64,000 nt of DNA from Pacificoceanicola onchidii (GCF_004804335.1 NZ_SRXY01000005.1:310001-374000), one strand, 5' to 3'. Shown: positions 35,779 to 44,614, counted from the stretch's first letter. A program made the numbers and translations. Notes: generated by a model not told the origin, from the sequence alone.

Positions 35779-37476
35779 CTAAGCGATGCGGCTCTCCTGA
35801 TGTGACAGGGTTTGAAAGGCGCCGGGACGCGCCCAGTAAAACCCCTGACCCTGCGCGATGCCGAAACGGCGAAGCGCCGCGACCTGATCCCTGGTTTCGA
35901 CGCCTTCGGCGACGCAAGTGATCCCAAGGGTTTGCGTCAATGCCGCAATACTCTGCACGACGGCCCGGCTTCTGGGACATTTGTCCAGTCCGTTCACGAA
36001 AGACCGGTCGATCTTGATCTTGGTGATGGGCAGATCCTTGACCAGAGACAGGGAGGAAAACCCGGTGCCGAAGTCATCAAGCGCGAGATGGAACCCGGCC
36101 TGCCTCAGGCGACCGAGATTGGCGAGCGCTTTGGTCTGGTCCCACAGTTCAACGGATTCGGTCAGCTCAATGCAGAAGTCTTCGGCTTGAAGCCCGAACC
36201 GATGCAGGATCGCGGTCAACCGATCCGCCAAATTGTCGAGGCCCAACGTTTGGGCTGACATGTTGACGGACCATTGCAGGCGCTCGCGAAACCATGGGCG
36301 CGACCCGGCGATCATTCGCGCGGTTTGGGTCAGCATTGCCAGATCGACCTTGGAAATCGCGTTTGTGGCCTCCGCTGCCGGAATGAACTCGGATGGCAGA
36401 ATGACGTTTTGCCCCATCGAGACGCGGCACAGGCTTTCCGCGCCAACGGTTTGCCCGTTGGACAGATCAACGATGGGCTGGAAATGCGGCAGCAGATCCG
36501 TTTCCGAAAACGCGGTTCGAAAATAGCGGGCCCAGTTGCGATGTCTCGCGGCTTCGCGGGGCAGGGCGGAGCCGCCGTTCCTGCGCGTGCGTTTGTCCTG
36601 ATACATGCGCATGTCGGCGGTATCGACCAGTTCTGACAATGTGGTGCCGTGCTTTGGGAAAACGCTTTTTCCGATGCTCACGGTCATGTCCAACGTGGCG
36701 TTGCCAATGAGAATGGATCGGCCACATTCCGACTGAATCTCACCTTGAAGAGACGCGCTGTCCTGTCCCGGGACATCGGGCACAATGGCTACGAACTCAT
36801 CGCCTCCATAACGCACGGCGGTGCTGCCCAATGGCAGGACGCGGGAAATGGCAGATCCGATCTCCCGAAGCACGGCGTCTCCCGCCGCGTGGCCCAGTTG
36901 ATCGTTGACCGATTTGAAGTCATTGACGTCGATCACGAAGAGCGAAAAGCGCTCTCCGGCCTCTGTGGCGGGGCCGGAAAACTGGTCAAAACAGTCTTCG
37001 AGATACCGGCGGTTGAAAAGCCCGGTCAGAGCATCGGTATAAGCGCTTTGCGCGATGCGGTTGACCTCACTGCAGGTCTCGCCCCTTGGGATGGCGACGG
37101 CAAAGAACGTCTCGGGCATGTCCCGGAACGGCCCGCTCAGGGATAGAACCAGTGACAGAAGACGGCTGCGGCCCGCTTTGTCCATGATCGCGAGGTCCTG
37201 AACGCATGTCCCGTCACCGGTGGCGTTTGCTACAGCGGTTTCCCAGTTGGCGACGGCAAACCGGTCTTGAAACGCCGCAAGCGGACGGCCGGTGCATTGC
37301 GCCTCCGTGATATCCAGAGTGCGGCAGAACCCGATGCTGGACCTCAGGATCAGCCCGTCTGCGCTGAGCAGAAGCGCTATGCCCCAGCTGTTTGCCACAC
37401 TGCTCCAAGGGTCGCCTTGGCAAAAAGCGGCACAACTGGGCGCATAGTGGCAATCCTTCGGCGTCTCGTCTTTCAT
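35779..37476 (-). CDS. PAS-GGDEF-EAL cyclic-di-GMP enzyme
   Basis: The 565-residue cytosolic protein has an N-terminal Cys trio (Cys9, Cys15, Cys19), a PAS-like domain (about 25-130), GGDEF (about 140-300) and EAL (about 315-560). RYGGDEFVAI (GGDEF at 224-228) and the start DALTGLFNRRYLE are intact; the RxxD I-site is missing. The EAL signature reads GAESLCRVS (ESL at 347-349) without the usual RW, while SVNMSAQTL, CIELTESV, LDDFGTGFSS, IKIDRSFV and AEGVET are conserved. Bifunctionality is possible. It is 32 bases behind the small gene at 37509-38006, so the two probably form an operon. Confidence 0.93.
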   Translation of the reverse strand: MKDETPKDCHYAPSCAAFCQGDPWSSVANSWGIALLLSADGLILRSSIGFCRTLDITEAQCTGRPLAAFQDRFAVANWETAVANATGDGTCVQDLAIMDKAGRSRLLSLVLSLSGPFRDMPETFFAVAIPRGETCSEVNRIAQSAYTDALTGLFNRRYLEDCFDQFSGPATEAGERFSLFVIDVNDFKSVNDQLGHAAGDAVLREIGSAISRVLPLGSTAVRYGGDEFVAIVPDVPGQDSASLQGEIQSECGRSILIGNATLDMTVSIGKSVFPKHGTTLSELVDTADMRMYQDKRTRRNGGSALPREAARHRNWARYFRTAFSETDLLPHFQPIVDLSNGQTVGAESLCRVSMGQNVILPSEFIPAAEATNAISKVDLAMLTQTARMIAGSRPWFRERLQWSVNMSAQTLGLDNLADRLTAILHRFGLQAEDFCIELTESVELWDQTKALANLGRLRQAGFHLALDDFGTGFSSLSLVKDLPITKIKIDRSFVNGLDKCPRSRAVVQSIAALTQTLGITCVAEGVETRDQVAALRRFGIAQGQGFYWARPGAFQTLSHQESRIA

Positions 37477-37508
37477 GGCTCTACTGGCTAGTCAGGCTGT
37501 GGCTGGAG

Positions 37509-38006
37509 TTATGCGCTTTGGCTGGTTCGTCGGCCTTCCGGCTGCAGGTTGCAGCCGTTCTGCAACCAGGTTGCGCTGTCAGACTTGGCACCCAGCGCTG
37601 GTTGCGTGTCGGCGCTTGCAGGGACGTGTCCAAGGGCATCGGGATGAAAGGACCGTGAGAAAAGCCCGAAAACCCGACCGGACACTTTTTGAAACCAGAC
37701 AATCGCCCGCTGTACACCGTTTCGCGCGGATTGCAGAGAGACGCGCACGCCATCGGCATGGGTCTGCGGCCCAAGCCGGAACGGACCAATCAGTGATATA
37801 ATCTTTTGCGAAAGCGAGATCGGCAGAAACTGTTTGAGAAGAGAGCGCATGTCCTGGTTGAGCGCCTCGTCAATTGTGATGGCCTCGGAGAACCGCGTAT
37901 TGTTTCGGACCGGTCCAAAGCGCAGCTCGATATGGTCAATGTGCCACACGCCACTTGCAATGTCGCGGCACAACGACATTGCGACGACTTTCTCTTTGCC
38001 CGCCAC
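37509..38006 (-). CDS. Conserved-looking hypothetical protein upstream of a c-di-GMP enzyme
   Basis: A 165-residue protein with a GTG start at 38006 supported by a near-perfect Shine-Dalgarno AGGAGGA (38012-38018 on the complementary strand), 5 bases away. No domain is recognised: the first 95 residues look structured (SGVWHIDHIELRFGPVRN, SLLKQFLPISLSQKIISLI), and the C-terminal 40 residues are low-complexity and polar. It is divergent from the unknown gene at 38310 and 32 bases upstream of the GGDEF-EAL gene. I would look for a c-di-GMP-linked role, but the sequence does not show one. Confidence 0.6.
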   Translation of the reverse strand: MAGKEKVVAMSLCRDIASGVWHIDHIELRFGPVRNNTRFSEAITIDEALNQDMRSLLKQFLPISLSQKIISLIGPFRLGPQTHADGVRVSLQSARNGVQRAIVWFQKVSGRVFGLFSRSFHPDALGHVPASADTQPALGAKSDSATWLQNGCNLQPEGRRTSQSA

Positions 38007-38230
38007 GGTCTTCCTCCTGTCTCGCTCTCTTTACGCAAGGGCAGGCTAATTCGATGATGGTAAATGACAGGTTAATTGTCTGACCGGACATAGGTTTTCT
38101 GATAACGATAAGGTGAAGTGGAGCAGGGGTTTCCGAGGGCGGCCGCCTGTCCGGGAGATGACCTTTCGCGTAATCAGCCGTTGGGCAGTCAATCGAATGG
38201 TCAGGGAACGGTGGCCAATCCATGGCTTGG

Positions 38231-38245
38231 TTAACGGTTTGTTAA
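38231..38245 (+). promoter_or_regulatory. CtrA full-site TTAA-N7-TTAA
   Basis: TTAACGGTTTGTTAA is an exact match to the CtrA consensus of alphaproteobacteria, 65 bases before the gene at 38310 and 225 bases before the divergent gene at 38006. In roseobacters CtrA controls motility and c-di-GMP genes, in keeping with the GGDEF-EAL operon on the other side. Binding is inferred from the motif. Confidence 0.7.
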
Positions 38246-38309
38246 TCGATTCCTGTCACGGACCCTTGGGATTTTAGCGCAACTTACGCGAAAGCAGTTT
38301 GAGGTCGAA

Positions 38310-39002
38310 TTGTCAGGAACTGTATTAAACGGCGCGAGCTTCTGGCTCACACGCTCGGTTGACGAGCGCTCCGGTGACCTTGGCGATTGGCGTGTTGCTC
38401 GGGTCGAGCACAAGTCAAACCATCTCAAGGTTGATTACCATTTCCGGCAAACTGCCCCGGCTGAAGAGTTGTTCGACGCGCTCCTCTGGACAAGCCTGTG
38501 TCACTACCTGCCGGATGCGAACGCCGTGCAGGTTCTGGCGTCCCGGGATTACTATATTTCACTCCCCGAAGCGCAGCTCATCGGATTGCGGGTGCATGGC
38601 GGTATGGCAAAAGACGGGCAGCAGCGCGTTCTCGTGACGTTTCGGGAGCTGTATGGATCGCTCCGGGGTGTCTTCAGACCCGGGCGGGAGCCAAACCTGC
38701 AAATGGACAGCAATTGCGCCATTGCCACGCGCGCGCTCTCCGATCTGGTTGTGCCGATCCTGAATCTCGCGTCTTTGCCGCCCGAACTGCTTGGCAAGGG
38801 TCTGCACGAGGATTTCGAAGCGGAGTTGCGCAAACTGAGAGACAGGAAGGAAGAGCTGGAGTTTTACTCGGGCCTGCTGTCCCGATACGTGTCGCAGTCC
38901 GTAACAGACCACAGCGCAGATGCCGAAGAAAGAATACTGCGGCGCAGCCGGGTCGAGGCGTTGATGGGGCTTGCGCCAAAGCCGGACGTGCGTCTCAACT
39001 AA
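38310..39002 (+). CDS. Unknown cytosolic protein under a CtrA site
   Basis: A 230-residue protein with no recognised domain. It starts at TTG 38310 (MSGTVLNGASFWL) with GAGGT at 38301-38305; no ATG alternative lies near. The N-terminal 130 residues are mixed alpha/beta (DWRVARVEHKSNHLKVDYHF, SRDYYISLPEAQLIGLRVHG). Residues about 165-205 form a charged helix (EDFEAELRKLRDRKEELEFY) suited to a coiled coil. There is no signal peptide or membrane segment. The CtrA box upstream suggests cell-cycle or motility-linked expression. Confidence 0.65.
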   Translation: MSGTVLNGASFWLTRSVDERSGDLGDWRVARVEHKSNHLKVDYHFRQTAPAEELFDALLWTSLCHYLPDANAVQVLASRDYYISLPEAQLIGLRVHGGMAKDGQQRVLVTFRELYGSLRGVFRPGREPNLQMDSNCAIATRALSDLVVPILNLASLPPELLGKGLHEDFEAELRKLRDRKEELEFYSGLLSRYVSQSVTDHSADAEERILRRSRVEALMGLAPKPDVRLN

Positions 39003-39127
39003 GCCTTCTGCATCAACGGAAACTTGATCCGACTGTGATTGGCCGCACTTGGATCACCGGCGTACAGTCCTCATGCAAAATCAACGCGAGCGGGCCACAG
39101 GTCGGCGGCGGTCGCGCGTGAACTCAA

Positions 39128-40525
39128 ATGAAGGGCGGTCAAATGGCTATAGCACATCAGTTTTCCCGGGGCGTTGTCCTTTCGGTCAGCCTTCTGAGTG
39201 CCGCGCTGTTTGGTGTGGAGGACGCGCAGGCGCAGCAATCCGGCGGACTGCCGCAGCATGTGCTTGATACCTTTGGTGCGCCGCCAGACGTGCCCGGTGG
39301 TCCGCTTTCCGAAGGGCTGCAATCGGCCATCAAGGTGGGGTTTGTCGACAGCATCACCCAAAACGCCTGGGGGCCGGATCAGATCGTGGCTATGCAGACA
39401 ATCGCGGGCTCTGAAGATCCGCGTGTGGCCTGGATCATCAGCGACATGCTCCGGTTTATCACCAATCCCGGCATCGAACGGACACTGACAGAGGCCGCTG
39501 CCAGCCTTCTGCAAACCGAGCTTCCGGCGTTCAACAGCTGGGGCGCGGTGACGGATCATCTCATGGCCTGGGACATCCCGGCGCCACCGGGTTACCTGCC
39601 GGTCAAACGGGCGATTTTCACCAGTGTGGTCCCCGGTTGGGACAAGCTCTTTGTCGAGGGGGACATTGACTGGCGGCATGTGTCCTGGGGCGGCGTTCTG
39701 ATTGATGATCGGGATTTTGACTGCACCGATGAAGCATGCAACTGCATTCCCGCCGCCGACAATCCGGAAGTGAGCCTGGCGAAGGACGCGACTTGGCTCG
39801 ATGACGACGCCATAGTGTTTGGCGTTGAGGTGAATGGGGAATACCGGGCCTATCCGCGCCGGATCATGGAAGTGCGGGAAATGGTGAACGACACGCTGGG
39901 AGGGCGGGACCTTGGCATTCCCTATTGCACGCTCTGCGGCGCGGCGCAGGCCTACTTCACCGATCAGATGCCTGCCGGGGTTGAACGGCCCGTGCTGCGC
40001 ACATCTGGCCTGCTGATCCGCTCCAACAAGGTCATGTACGACATCAACACCCATTCGGTCTTTGATACCTTTCTTGGAAAGGCCGTGACCGGGCCGCTGG
40101 CGGAGCGCGGGCTTAAGCTGGAGCAGGCCTCTGTGGTCACCACCAGCTGGGGAAGCTGGAAAGAGGCACATCCCGAAACAACGGTGCTGGTTGAGGCGCT
40201 GGCGCTTGGTCGGGACTTTGATTTCCGGAACACGCGTGATGCGGATGGGCCGATTTTCCCGATCGGGGATGTGGATCCGCGCCTGCCGGTGCATGAGGAC
40301 ATCATCGGAATTGTAACGGCCTCTGGCACGCCGATTGCTTTCCAACGCAGCAAAGCCATTGCGGCGCTGTCGCGGGGGGAGCAGGTCGGCCACGAAGAGG
40401 TCGCCCTACAGCTTGATGCCGGCGGGGTGCGGGCCGTTGACGGGCAAGGGGTTGATGTTGGCAGTCATCAGGCGTTCTGGTTCGCATGGTCGCAATTTCA
40501 TCCGGAAACCGCGCTCTGGCCGTGA
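39128..40525 (+). CDS. DUF3179-family secreted protein
   Basis: The 465-residue protein has a signal peptide (residues about 10-35; VVLSVSLLSAALFGVEDAQA) and a long DUF3179 domain. The family core is IPYCTLCGAAQAYFTDQ, with YPRRIMEVREMVNDTLGG, TSGLLIRSNKVMYD and TTSWGSWKEAHPETTVL. The cysteine pair YCTLC resembles a metal or redox site but the biochemical role of the family is unknown. Starts at 39128 or 39143 are both in frame; the second has AGGGCGG upstream. The last 28 bases overlap the end of the convergent lactonase gene. Confidence 0.88.
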   Translation: MKGGQMAIAHQFSRGVVLSVSLLSAALFGVEDAQAQQSGGLPQHVLDTFGAPPDVPGGPLSEGLQSAIKVGFVDSITQNAWGPDQIVAMQTIAGSEDPRVAWIISDMLRFITNPGIERTLTEAAASLLQTELPAFNSWGAVTDHLMAWDIPAPPGYLPVKRAIFTSVVPGWDKLFVEGDIDWRHVSWGGVLIDDRDFDCTDEACNCIPAADNPEVSLAKDATWLDDDAIVFGVEVNGEYRAYPRRIMEVREMVNDTLGGRDLGIPYCTLCGAAQAYFTDQMPAGVERPVLRTSGLLIRSNKVMYDINTHSVFDTFLGKAVTGPLAERGLKLEQASVVTTSWGSWKEAHPETTVLVEALALGRDFDFRNTRDADGPIFPIGDVDPRLPVHEDIIGIVTASGTPIAFQRSKAIAALSRGEQVGHEEVALQLDAGGVRAVDGQGVDVGSHQAFWFAWSQFHPETALWP

Positions 40526-41391
40526 GCCGTGTGGTCGCTTTCGCCCGCGTCCAGCCCGTAAAACCGAGATGCAGTTTCGCCAAAAACCGCTGCGCGATCT
40601 GCGGCGCTCAGACCGCCAAGCAGGGTCTCTGACACTTCCCGCCACGCGGCATAATCTCCGGCGAGGTTGAGCACCGGCCAGTCGCTCCCCCACATCACGC
40701 GGGTTGGTCCAAAGCTGTCCAGAACGTGCTCTGCCACCGCGCGGAGCCTTTCGGCGTTCCATCCCGGTCCGGCTTCATTGGCCAGTCCGGAGAGCTTGCA
40801 AAAGACATTCGGCAATTCGGCGAGCCGGGACAAACCTTGACGCCATTCATCGCCCGGATCAGCCCCGGCCGCGATGACGGGCTTAGCGCAATGGTCAATC
40901 ACGATGGGCAGATCCGGCAGACTGGCAGCCACCTCGCGCAGCACATCCAGATGGCGCGGCGTGATCAGCGCATCGAGCCGCAGTTCGCGGTCAGCAAGGG
41001 CTTTCAGGCCTGCGATGACCTTTGGCTGCGCAATCCATCGCGTGTCTTCGATGTCCTGCAACATCGGGCGTACCCCTTTGAATTTGGGGAATTTTGCGAG
41101 CCGGTCGAGGGTGCCCGGCGCGGATGCATCCGTCAGGTTGACCCAGCCGACGACGCCTTTGATGAAGTCCGTTTCCTCGGCCAGGGACAGCAGAAACTCC
41201 GTCTCCGCCACCGTCGCGGCCGCTTGCACCACCACCGTCCCGGTGATGCCGTGGCGTTGCAAATGCGGGGCGAGATCGCCGGGCAGACTGTCATGTTGGA
41301 TGGCGGCGACGTCTTCGGTCATCCAATCGTAATCGCCACGGGCGATCTGCCAGAAATGCTGATGCGCATCGATGTGCCGGGTCGGTGCCAT
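40498..41391 (-). CDS. Sugar lactone hydrolase, L-fuconolactonase-type amidohydrolase
   Basis: TIM-barrel amidohydrolase (COG3618) of 297 residues that should open an aldono-lactone such as L-fucono- or L-galactono-1,5-lactone. Motifs: HIDAHQHFWQ (6-15), DFIKGVVGWVNL, FKGVRPMLQDIED, LPIVIDHCAKP and WGSDWPVLNLAG with the catalytic Asp. It is divergent from the UxaB-like gene, with a shared operator at 41419-41443 in the 89-base gap. In the proposed pathway it follows the AKR dehydrogenase: L-galactonolactone to L-galactonate. Confidence 0.88.
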   Translation of the reverse strand: MAPTRHIDAHQHFWQIARGDYDWMTEDVAAIQHDSLPGDLAPHLQRHGITGTVVVQAAATVAETEFLLSLAEETDFIKGVVGWVNLTDASAPGTLDRLAKFPKFKGVRPMLQDIEDTRWIAQPKVIAGLKALADRELRLDALITPRHLDVLREVAASLPDLPIVIDHCAKPVIAAGADPGDEWRQGLSRLAELPNVFCKLSGLANEAGPGWNAERLRAVAEHVLDSFGPTRVMWGSDWPVLNLAGDYAAWREVSETLLGGLSAADRAAVFGETASRFYGLDAGESDHTAHGQSAVSG

Positions 41392-41418
41392 GGGGGGGGG
41401 CCTCGATGAAAGACTTGT

Positions 41419-41443
41419 GTTTTGGTTTTGTATTATTAAAAAC
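41419..41443. promoter_or_regulatory. Operator site 1 of the L-sugar regulon
   Basis: A 25-base AT-rich near-palindrome begins GTTTTGGTTTT and ends TTAAAAAC. Reverse-complemented, it matches 44590-44614 at 23 of 25 positions. It lies between the divergent lactonase and UxaB-like genes and is the likely binding site of the GntR regulator at 43584-44489. Confidence 0.75.
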
Positions 41444-41480
41444 AGAAATCGTAAAGACTCAGGGGGCGGCAGGATCTGTC

Positions 41481-42593
41481 ATGCTGAAAACACCGATTTT
41501 GCAGTTTGGTACGAGCCGTTTTCTCCAGGCCCATGCGGACTTGTTTCTCTCCGAAGCGCGGGCAGGGGGGCAGGACGTCGGGCCGGTCACGGTGGTGCAA
41601 ACCTCCGGCGATCCAACCCGCGTGGGCCGGGTGCAGGCGCTGAGCAAGGGCTTCCCGGTCCGGATCGAAGGTCTCGTGGATGGCGCGCCGGTCCAGGAGA
41701 TCAAACAGGTGACTAGCATCGCTCGCGGTCTGTCAACGGCCACCGATTGGGCCACGGTAACCCGTGTTTTTGTCGAAGAGGCCGAGATTGTCCTGTCGAA
41801 CACGGGAGACGCCGGGTTCGCGCCGTCTGCCGTAGATGCTGGCGAGGTGTTTGATCAGGCGATGTCCTTTCCCGCCAAACTCTGCCACCTGCTGCGTGCC
41901 CGGTTCGAGGGCGGGGCAAGGCCGATACAGATCATGCCGATGGAGTTGATTGCCAACAATGGCGCAGTCCTCAAGAAGCGTGTTCTCGAACTGGCGCAGG
42001 CCGATACATCGGCGTTTCGGGCGTATCTCGAACGGGATGTGCTTTGGGTGAACGCGCTGGTTGACCGGATCGTATCGCAGCCGCTTGAGCCTGCCGGAGC
42101 GGTGGCGGAACCTTACGCGCTTTGGGCCATAGAGGCGCAGCCGGGGCTTGCCTCCCCTTGCGCACATCCGGCGGTTCAAATCGTGCCCTCTCTGGCGGAG
42201 ATCGAAGCGCTGAAACTTTTTGTGCTGAACTTGGGCCATACGGTCCTCGCGGATCGCTGGCTGCGCGAGGCACGGGGCGCAGGCGTTCTGGTCCGGCACG
42301 TGATGTCCGATCCCGCCGAGCGCGACCGTTTGCTTGCACTATACTCCGATGAGGTCCGCCCGGCGTTTGTGGCGGCGGGTCAGGGGCAAGCGTTCGAGAC
42401 TTATGTCGAAACCACGCTGGAGCGTTTTGGCAACCCGTTCCTTGATCATGCGATAGCGGACATTGCGCAGAACCATGCGCAGAAGGTGGCGCGCCGGATT
42501 GCGGCGTTTCTGGACTTTGCTGCAAGGCACGGCGACATCGCGCCCAAGCCGAGGCTGTCCGAGATCGTCGCCAGACAGAAGGAGGCCGCGTGA
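41481..42593 (+). CDS. UxaB-like tagaturonate/mannitol-type reductase
   Basis: NAD(P)-dependent long-chain dehydrogenase (370 residues) of the mannitol dehydrogenase family, closest in plan to tagaturonate reductase UxaB. It shows ILQFGTSRFLQAHADLF near the N-terminus (nucleotide fold), IQIMPMELIANNG, PYALWAIEAQ and the family catalytic motif KLFVLNLGH (K-x4-N-x2-H). The start at 41481 is chosen because the upstream in-frame 32 codons overlap the operator. The stop overlaps the AKR start (TGATG). The predicted step is D-tagaturonate to D-altronate, linking LgoD-like and UxaA activities in this cluster; exact stereospecificity is inferred. Confidence 0.85.
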   Translation: MLKTPILQFGTSRFLQAHADLFLSEARAGGQDVGPVTVVQTSGDPTRVGRVQALSKGFPVRIEGLVDGAPVQEIKQVTSIARGLSTATDWATVTRVFVEEAEIVLSNTGDAGFAPSAVDAGEVFDQAMSFPAKLCHLLRARFEGGARPIQIMPMELIANNGAVLKKRVLELAQADTSAFRAYLERDVLWVNALVDRIVSQPLEPAGAVAEPYALWAIEAQPGLASPCAHPAVQIVPSLAEIEALKLFVLNLGHTVLADRWLREARGAGVLVRHVMSDPAERDRLLALYSDEVRPAFVAAGQGQAFETYVETTLERFGNPFLDHAIADIAQNHAQKVARRIAAFLDFAARHGDIAPKPRLSEIVARQKEAA

Positions 42594-43570
42594 TGGCGCT
42601 CAAGACAAATCGTGTCGGGACCACCGATCTGCACGTCACCGCGCTGTCCTTCGGTGGCGCGAGCATCGGCAATCTCGGGGAAGAGGTGGGGGAGGCCGCA
42701 ACGGCTGCGGTTCTCGATCGCGCCTGGCAGGCCGGTATTCGCTATTTCGACACCGCGCCACATTATGGACGCGGCCTTTCGGAGGCTCGTCTGGGCGGGT
42801 TCTTTGCGGGCAAGGCACGGGAGGACTACGTGTTGTCGACCAAAGTGGGCCGGGTCCTGTCGCCGGGGCCTGCGTTGCCGGAGGCGGATGGCTTCATTAA
42901 TCCGTTGCCCAACGCGGTGCGCTATGACTACTCGGGCGATGGTATCGTTGATAGTTTCGAAGGCAGCTGCGCGCGGCTTGGTACCTCGGATGTGGACATC
43001 CTTTTTGTGCATGACATCGGTGCGTACACCCATGGCGCGGAAGAGGGCGCGCGGCATTTCGAGGACCTGATGGGATCGGGGTTTGCAGCGCTGCGCCGCT
43101 TGAAGGAAACCGGCCGGGTCAAGGCGATTGGGCTCGGCGTGAACGAGACGCAGGTATGCCTTGATGTGATGGAAACAGAACGGCTGGACGTGATCCTTCT
43201 GGCGGGGCGTCTGACCTTGCTCGACCGCGATGCGGAGGCCAGTCTGCTGGACGCCTGCCAGCAGCAGGAGACCAGCCTTGTTCTGGGCGGGATCTTCAAC
43301 TCCGGCATTCTGGCCACGGGGCCGAAACCGGGCGCGTGGTTCAACTACGCGCCTGCCTCGGCAGAGATTCTCGAAGCGGTGGAGGTGCTGGAGGCGCGGG
43401 CCAAGGCCGTGGGGCTGACCCTGGCCGAGGCCTCCATGCAATTTGCCCTGCGCCACCCGGCGGCCTGTTCCGTGCTGTTGGGGACGGGCAAAGTCCGCTC
43501 ACTGGAGCGGAACCTTGCGGCGGCGGAGCTTGCGCTTTCAGAGGCCGCTTTGGACTTTGTGACGCGCTGA
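42593..43570 (+). CDS. Aldo/keto reductase, L-galactose/L-fucose 1-dehydrogenase type
   Basis: The 325-residue AKR resembles D-threo-aldose 1-dehydrogenase, L-fucose dehydrogenase and plant L-galactose dehydrogenase. It shows LSFGGASIGNLG, the catalytic FDTAPHYGRGLSE (Asp, Tyr), LSTKVGR (Lys), DILFVHDIG (His) and LLGTGKVRSLERNL for the cofactor phosphate end. These enzymes oxidise C1 of L-galactose or L-fucose to the lactone, the entry step here. It overlaps the UxaB-like stop by one base; GGAGG at 42581-42585 serves the ATG at 42593. Confidence 0.87.
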   Translation: MALKTNRVGTTDLHVTALSFGGASIGNLGEEVGEAATAAVLDRAWQAGIRYFDTAPHYGRGLSEARLGGFFAGKAREDYVLSTKVGRVLSPGPALPEADGFINPLPNAVRYDYSGDGIVDSFEGSCARLGTSDVDILFVHDIGAYTHGAEEGARHFEDLMGSGFAALRRLKETGRVKAIGLGVNETQVCLDVMETERLDVILLAGRLTLLDRDAEASLLDACQQQETSLVLGGIFNSGILATGPKPGAWFNYAPASAEILEAVEVLEARAKAVGLTLAEASMQFALRHPAACSVLLGTGKVRSLERNLAAAELALSEAALDFVTR

Positions 43571-43583
43571 ACCTGAGCCTCTC

Positions 43584-44489
43584 TCACAAGGCTCGATCAT
43601 GCGCCTTGAGTGAGTTCACAAGGGTCTGGCTCGACGTGGCGAGATGACTGCGCGCGGCCGCGAGCGCCTTGTCCGGATCCCGGCTGCGCAGCGCGTCGAT
43701 ATAAGCGAGATGTTCGTGGATCGCGCTTTCGTTGCGCAGACGTTCGTCAGACTTGTTCCATTGAAAATGGTAGTGGAAGATCAGCGAGATGATCTTCTGA
43801 AACTCCCGCACAAAACGGTTGTCCACCACCGCGTTGATGGCCGCGTGGAAGGCTTCGTCAAGCTGTGAGAAATCGTGATAATCCGCGTCGATCCGGGCCA
43901 GCAGAGATCTGTGATCCGTCTCCAGCGCGTCAAGCTTGTCCCAGATCGGGTGATCGTCGGGCAGGCGCACCACGTGTTGGACAGCGTTCAACTCCAGCAC
44001 CGAGCGGAATTCGGACAGTTCCAACGCGAAATTGACCGTGAACCCTTCCAGCTGCCAGCCCCCCTTGGGGCGGCGCACAACGATGCCGTAGCGGCTCAAG
44101 GACGACAGGAATTCCTGCAAGGTATGGGTTGCGACGTGAAAATCCTTGGCCATCTGCGCCACGTTCAAAACGGTTCCGGGCGGCACATCCATCCGCAGAA
44201 CCCAATCAAAGAATCGGGCCTCCAGCTCTTCGACCCCGAGCAGCACCGGCGGTTTTTCCATGACGTCATCAGGCCGCGATCTGCGGCGAACGGTTTTTGT
44301 CCGGCCATCAAGCGTGATGATGCCGCTCCGGGCCAAGTGCTCCAGAGCGCTACGAACCACGGTTCGGCTGACGCCAAGCTCGGACGCCAAGGCGTTCTCT
44401 GACGGGAGGGACACGTTCAATTCCATGCCGTCACAATGGGTTAGAAGCTGGTTGTGCGCCTCGACGAGGCGGACGTTTGTGCGTGCCAC
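43584..44489 (-). CDS. GntR/FCD regulator with two winged-helix domains
   Basis: The 301-residue protein has a GntR winged helix at about 10-70 (LPSENALASELGVSRTVVRS). A second winged-helix-like segment follows at about 88-150 (VLNVAQMAKDFHVATHTLQE, ending YGIVVRRPKGGWQLEGF), then an FCD ligand domain at about 155-295. FCD metal ligands look present: DEAFHAAI, HEHLAYIDALRS. Normal FadR-type proteins have one winged helix and about 230-250 residues, so this has an added domain. The GTG start at 44489 has only a weak AGGGAT. It is convergent to the AKR gene and divergent from the ABC transporter, with two operator-like sites in the divergent gap. Confidence 0.9.
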   Translation of the reverse strand: MARTNVRLVEAHNQLLTHCDGMELNVSLPSENALASELGVSRTVVRSALEHLARSGIITLDGRTKTVRRRSRPDDVMEKPPVLLGVEELEARFFDWVLRMDVPPGTVLNVAQMAKDFHVATHTLQEFLSSLSRYGIVVRRPKGGWQLEGFTVNFALELSEFRSVLELNAVQHVVRLPDDHPIWDKLDALETDHRSLLARIDADYHDFSQLDEAFHAAINAVVDNRFVREFQKIISLIFHYHFQWNKSDERLRNESAIHEHLAYIDALRSRDPDKALAAARSHLATSSQTLVNSLKAHDRAL

Positions 44490-44526
44490 GAATCTTGTAT
44501 CCCTTATCTTTCAGCGCCTTTGATAG

Positions 44527-44563
44527 CTGTTTTTTTGAATATGTACAAAAAAATTAAAAACAG
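44527..44563. promoter_or_regulatory. Operator site 2 of the L-sugar regulon
   Basis: A 37-base inverted-repeat region with arms CTGTTTTT and AAAAACAG lies between the GntR gene and the permease. A TGTACA hexamer lies near the centre. A TTGACC (-35-like) begins at 44564, immediately beside it. Its composition is similar to the two 25-bp sites but it is less well conserved. Confidence 0.55.
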
Positions 44564-44589
44564 TTGACCTGCGAGAGTTCAGCTAAGAT

Positions 44590-44614
44590 GTTTTGAATAA
44601 TAAAAAACCAAAAC
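44590..44614. promoter_or_regulatory. Operator site 3 of the L-sugar regulon
   Basis: A 25-base near-palindrome, GTTTTGAATAAT at the left and ACCAAAAC at the right, matching site 41419-41443 in inverted orientation with 2 differences. It ends 19 bases before the permease start and would block transcription when bound. Confidence 0.75.
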
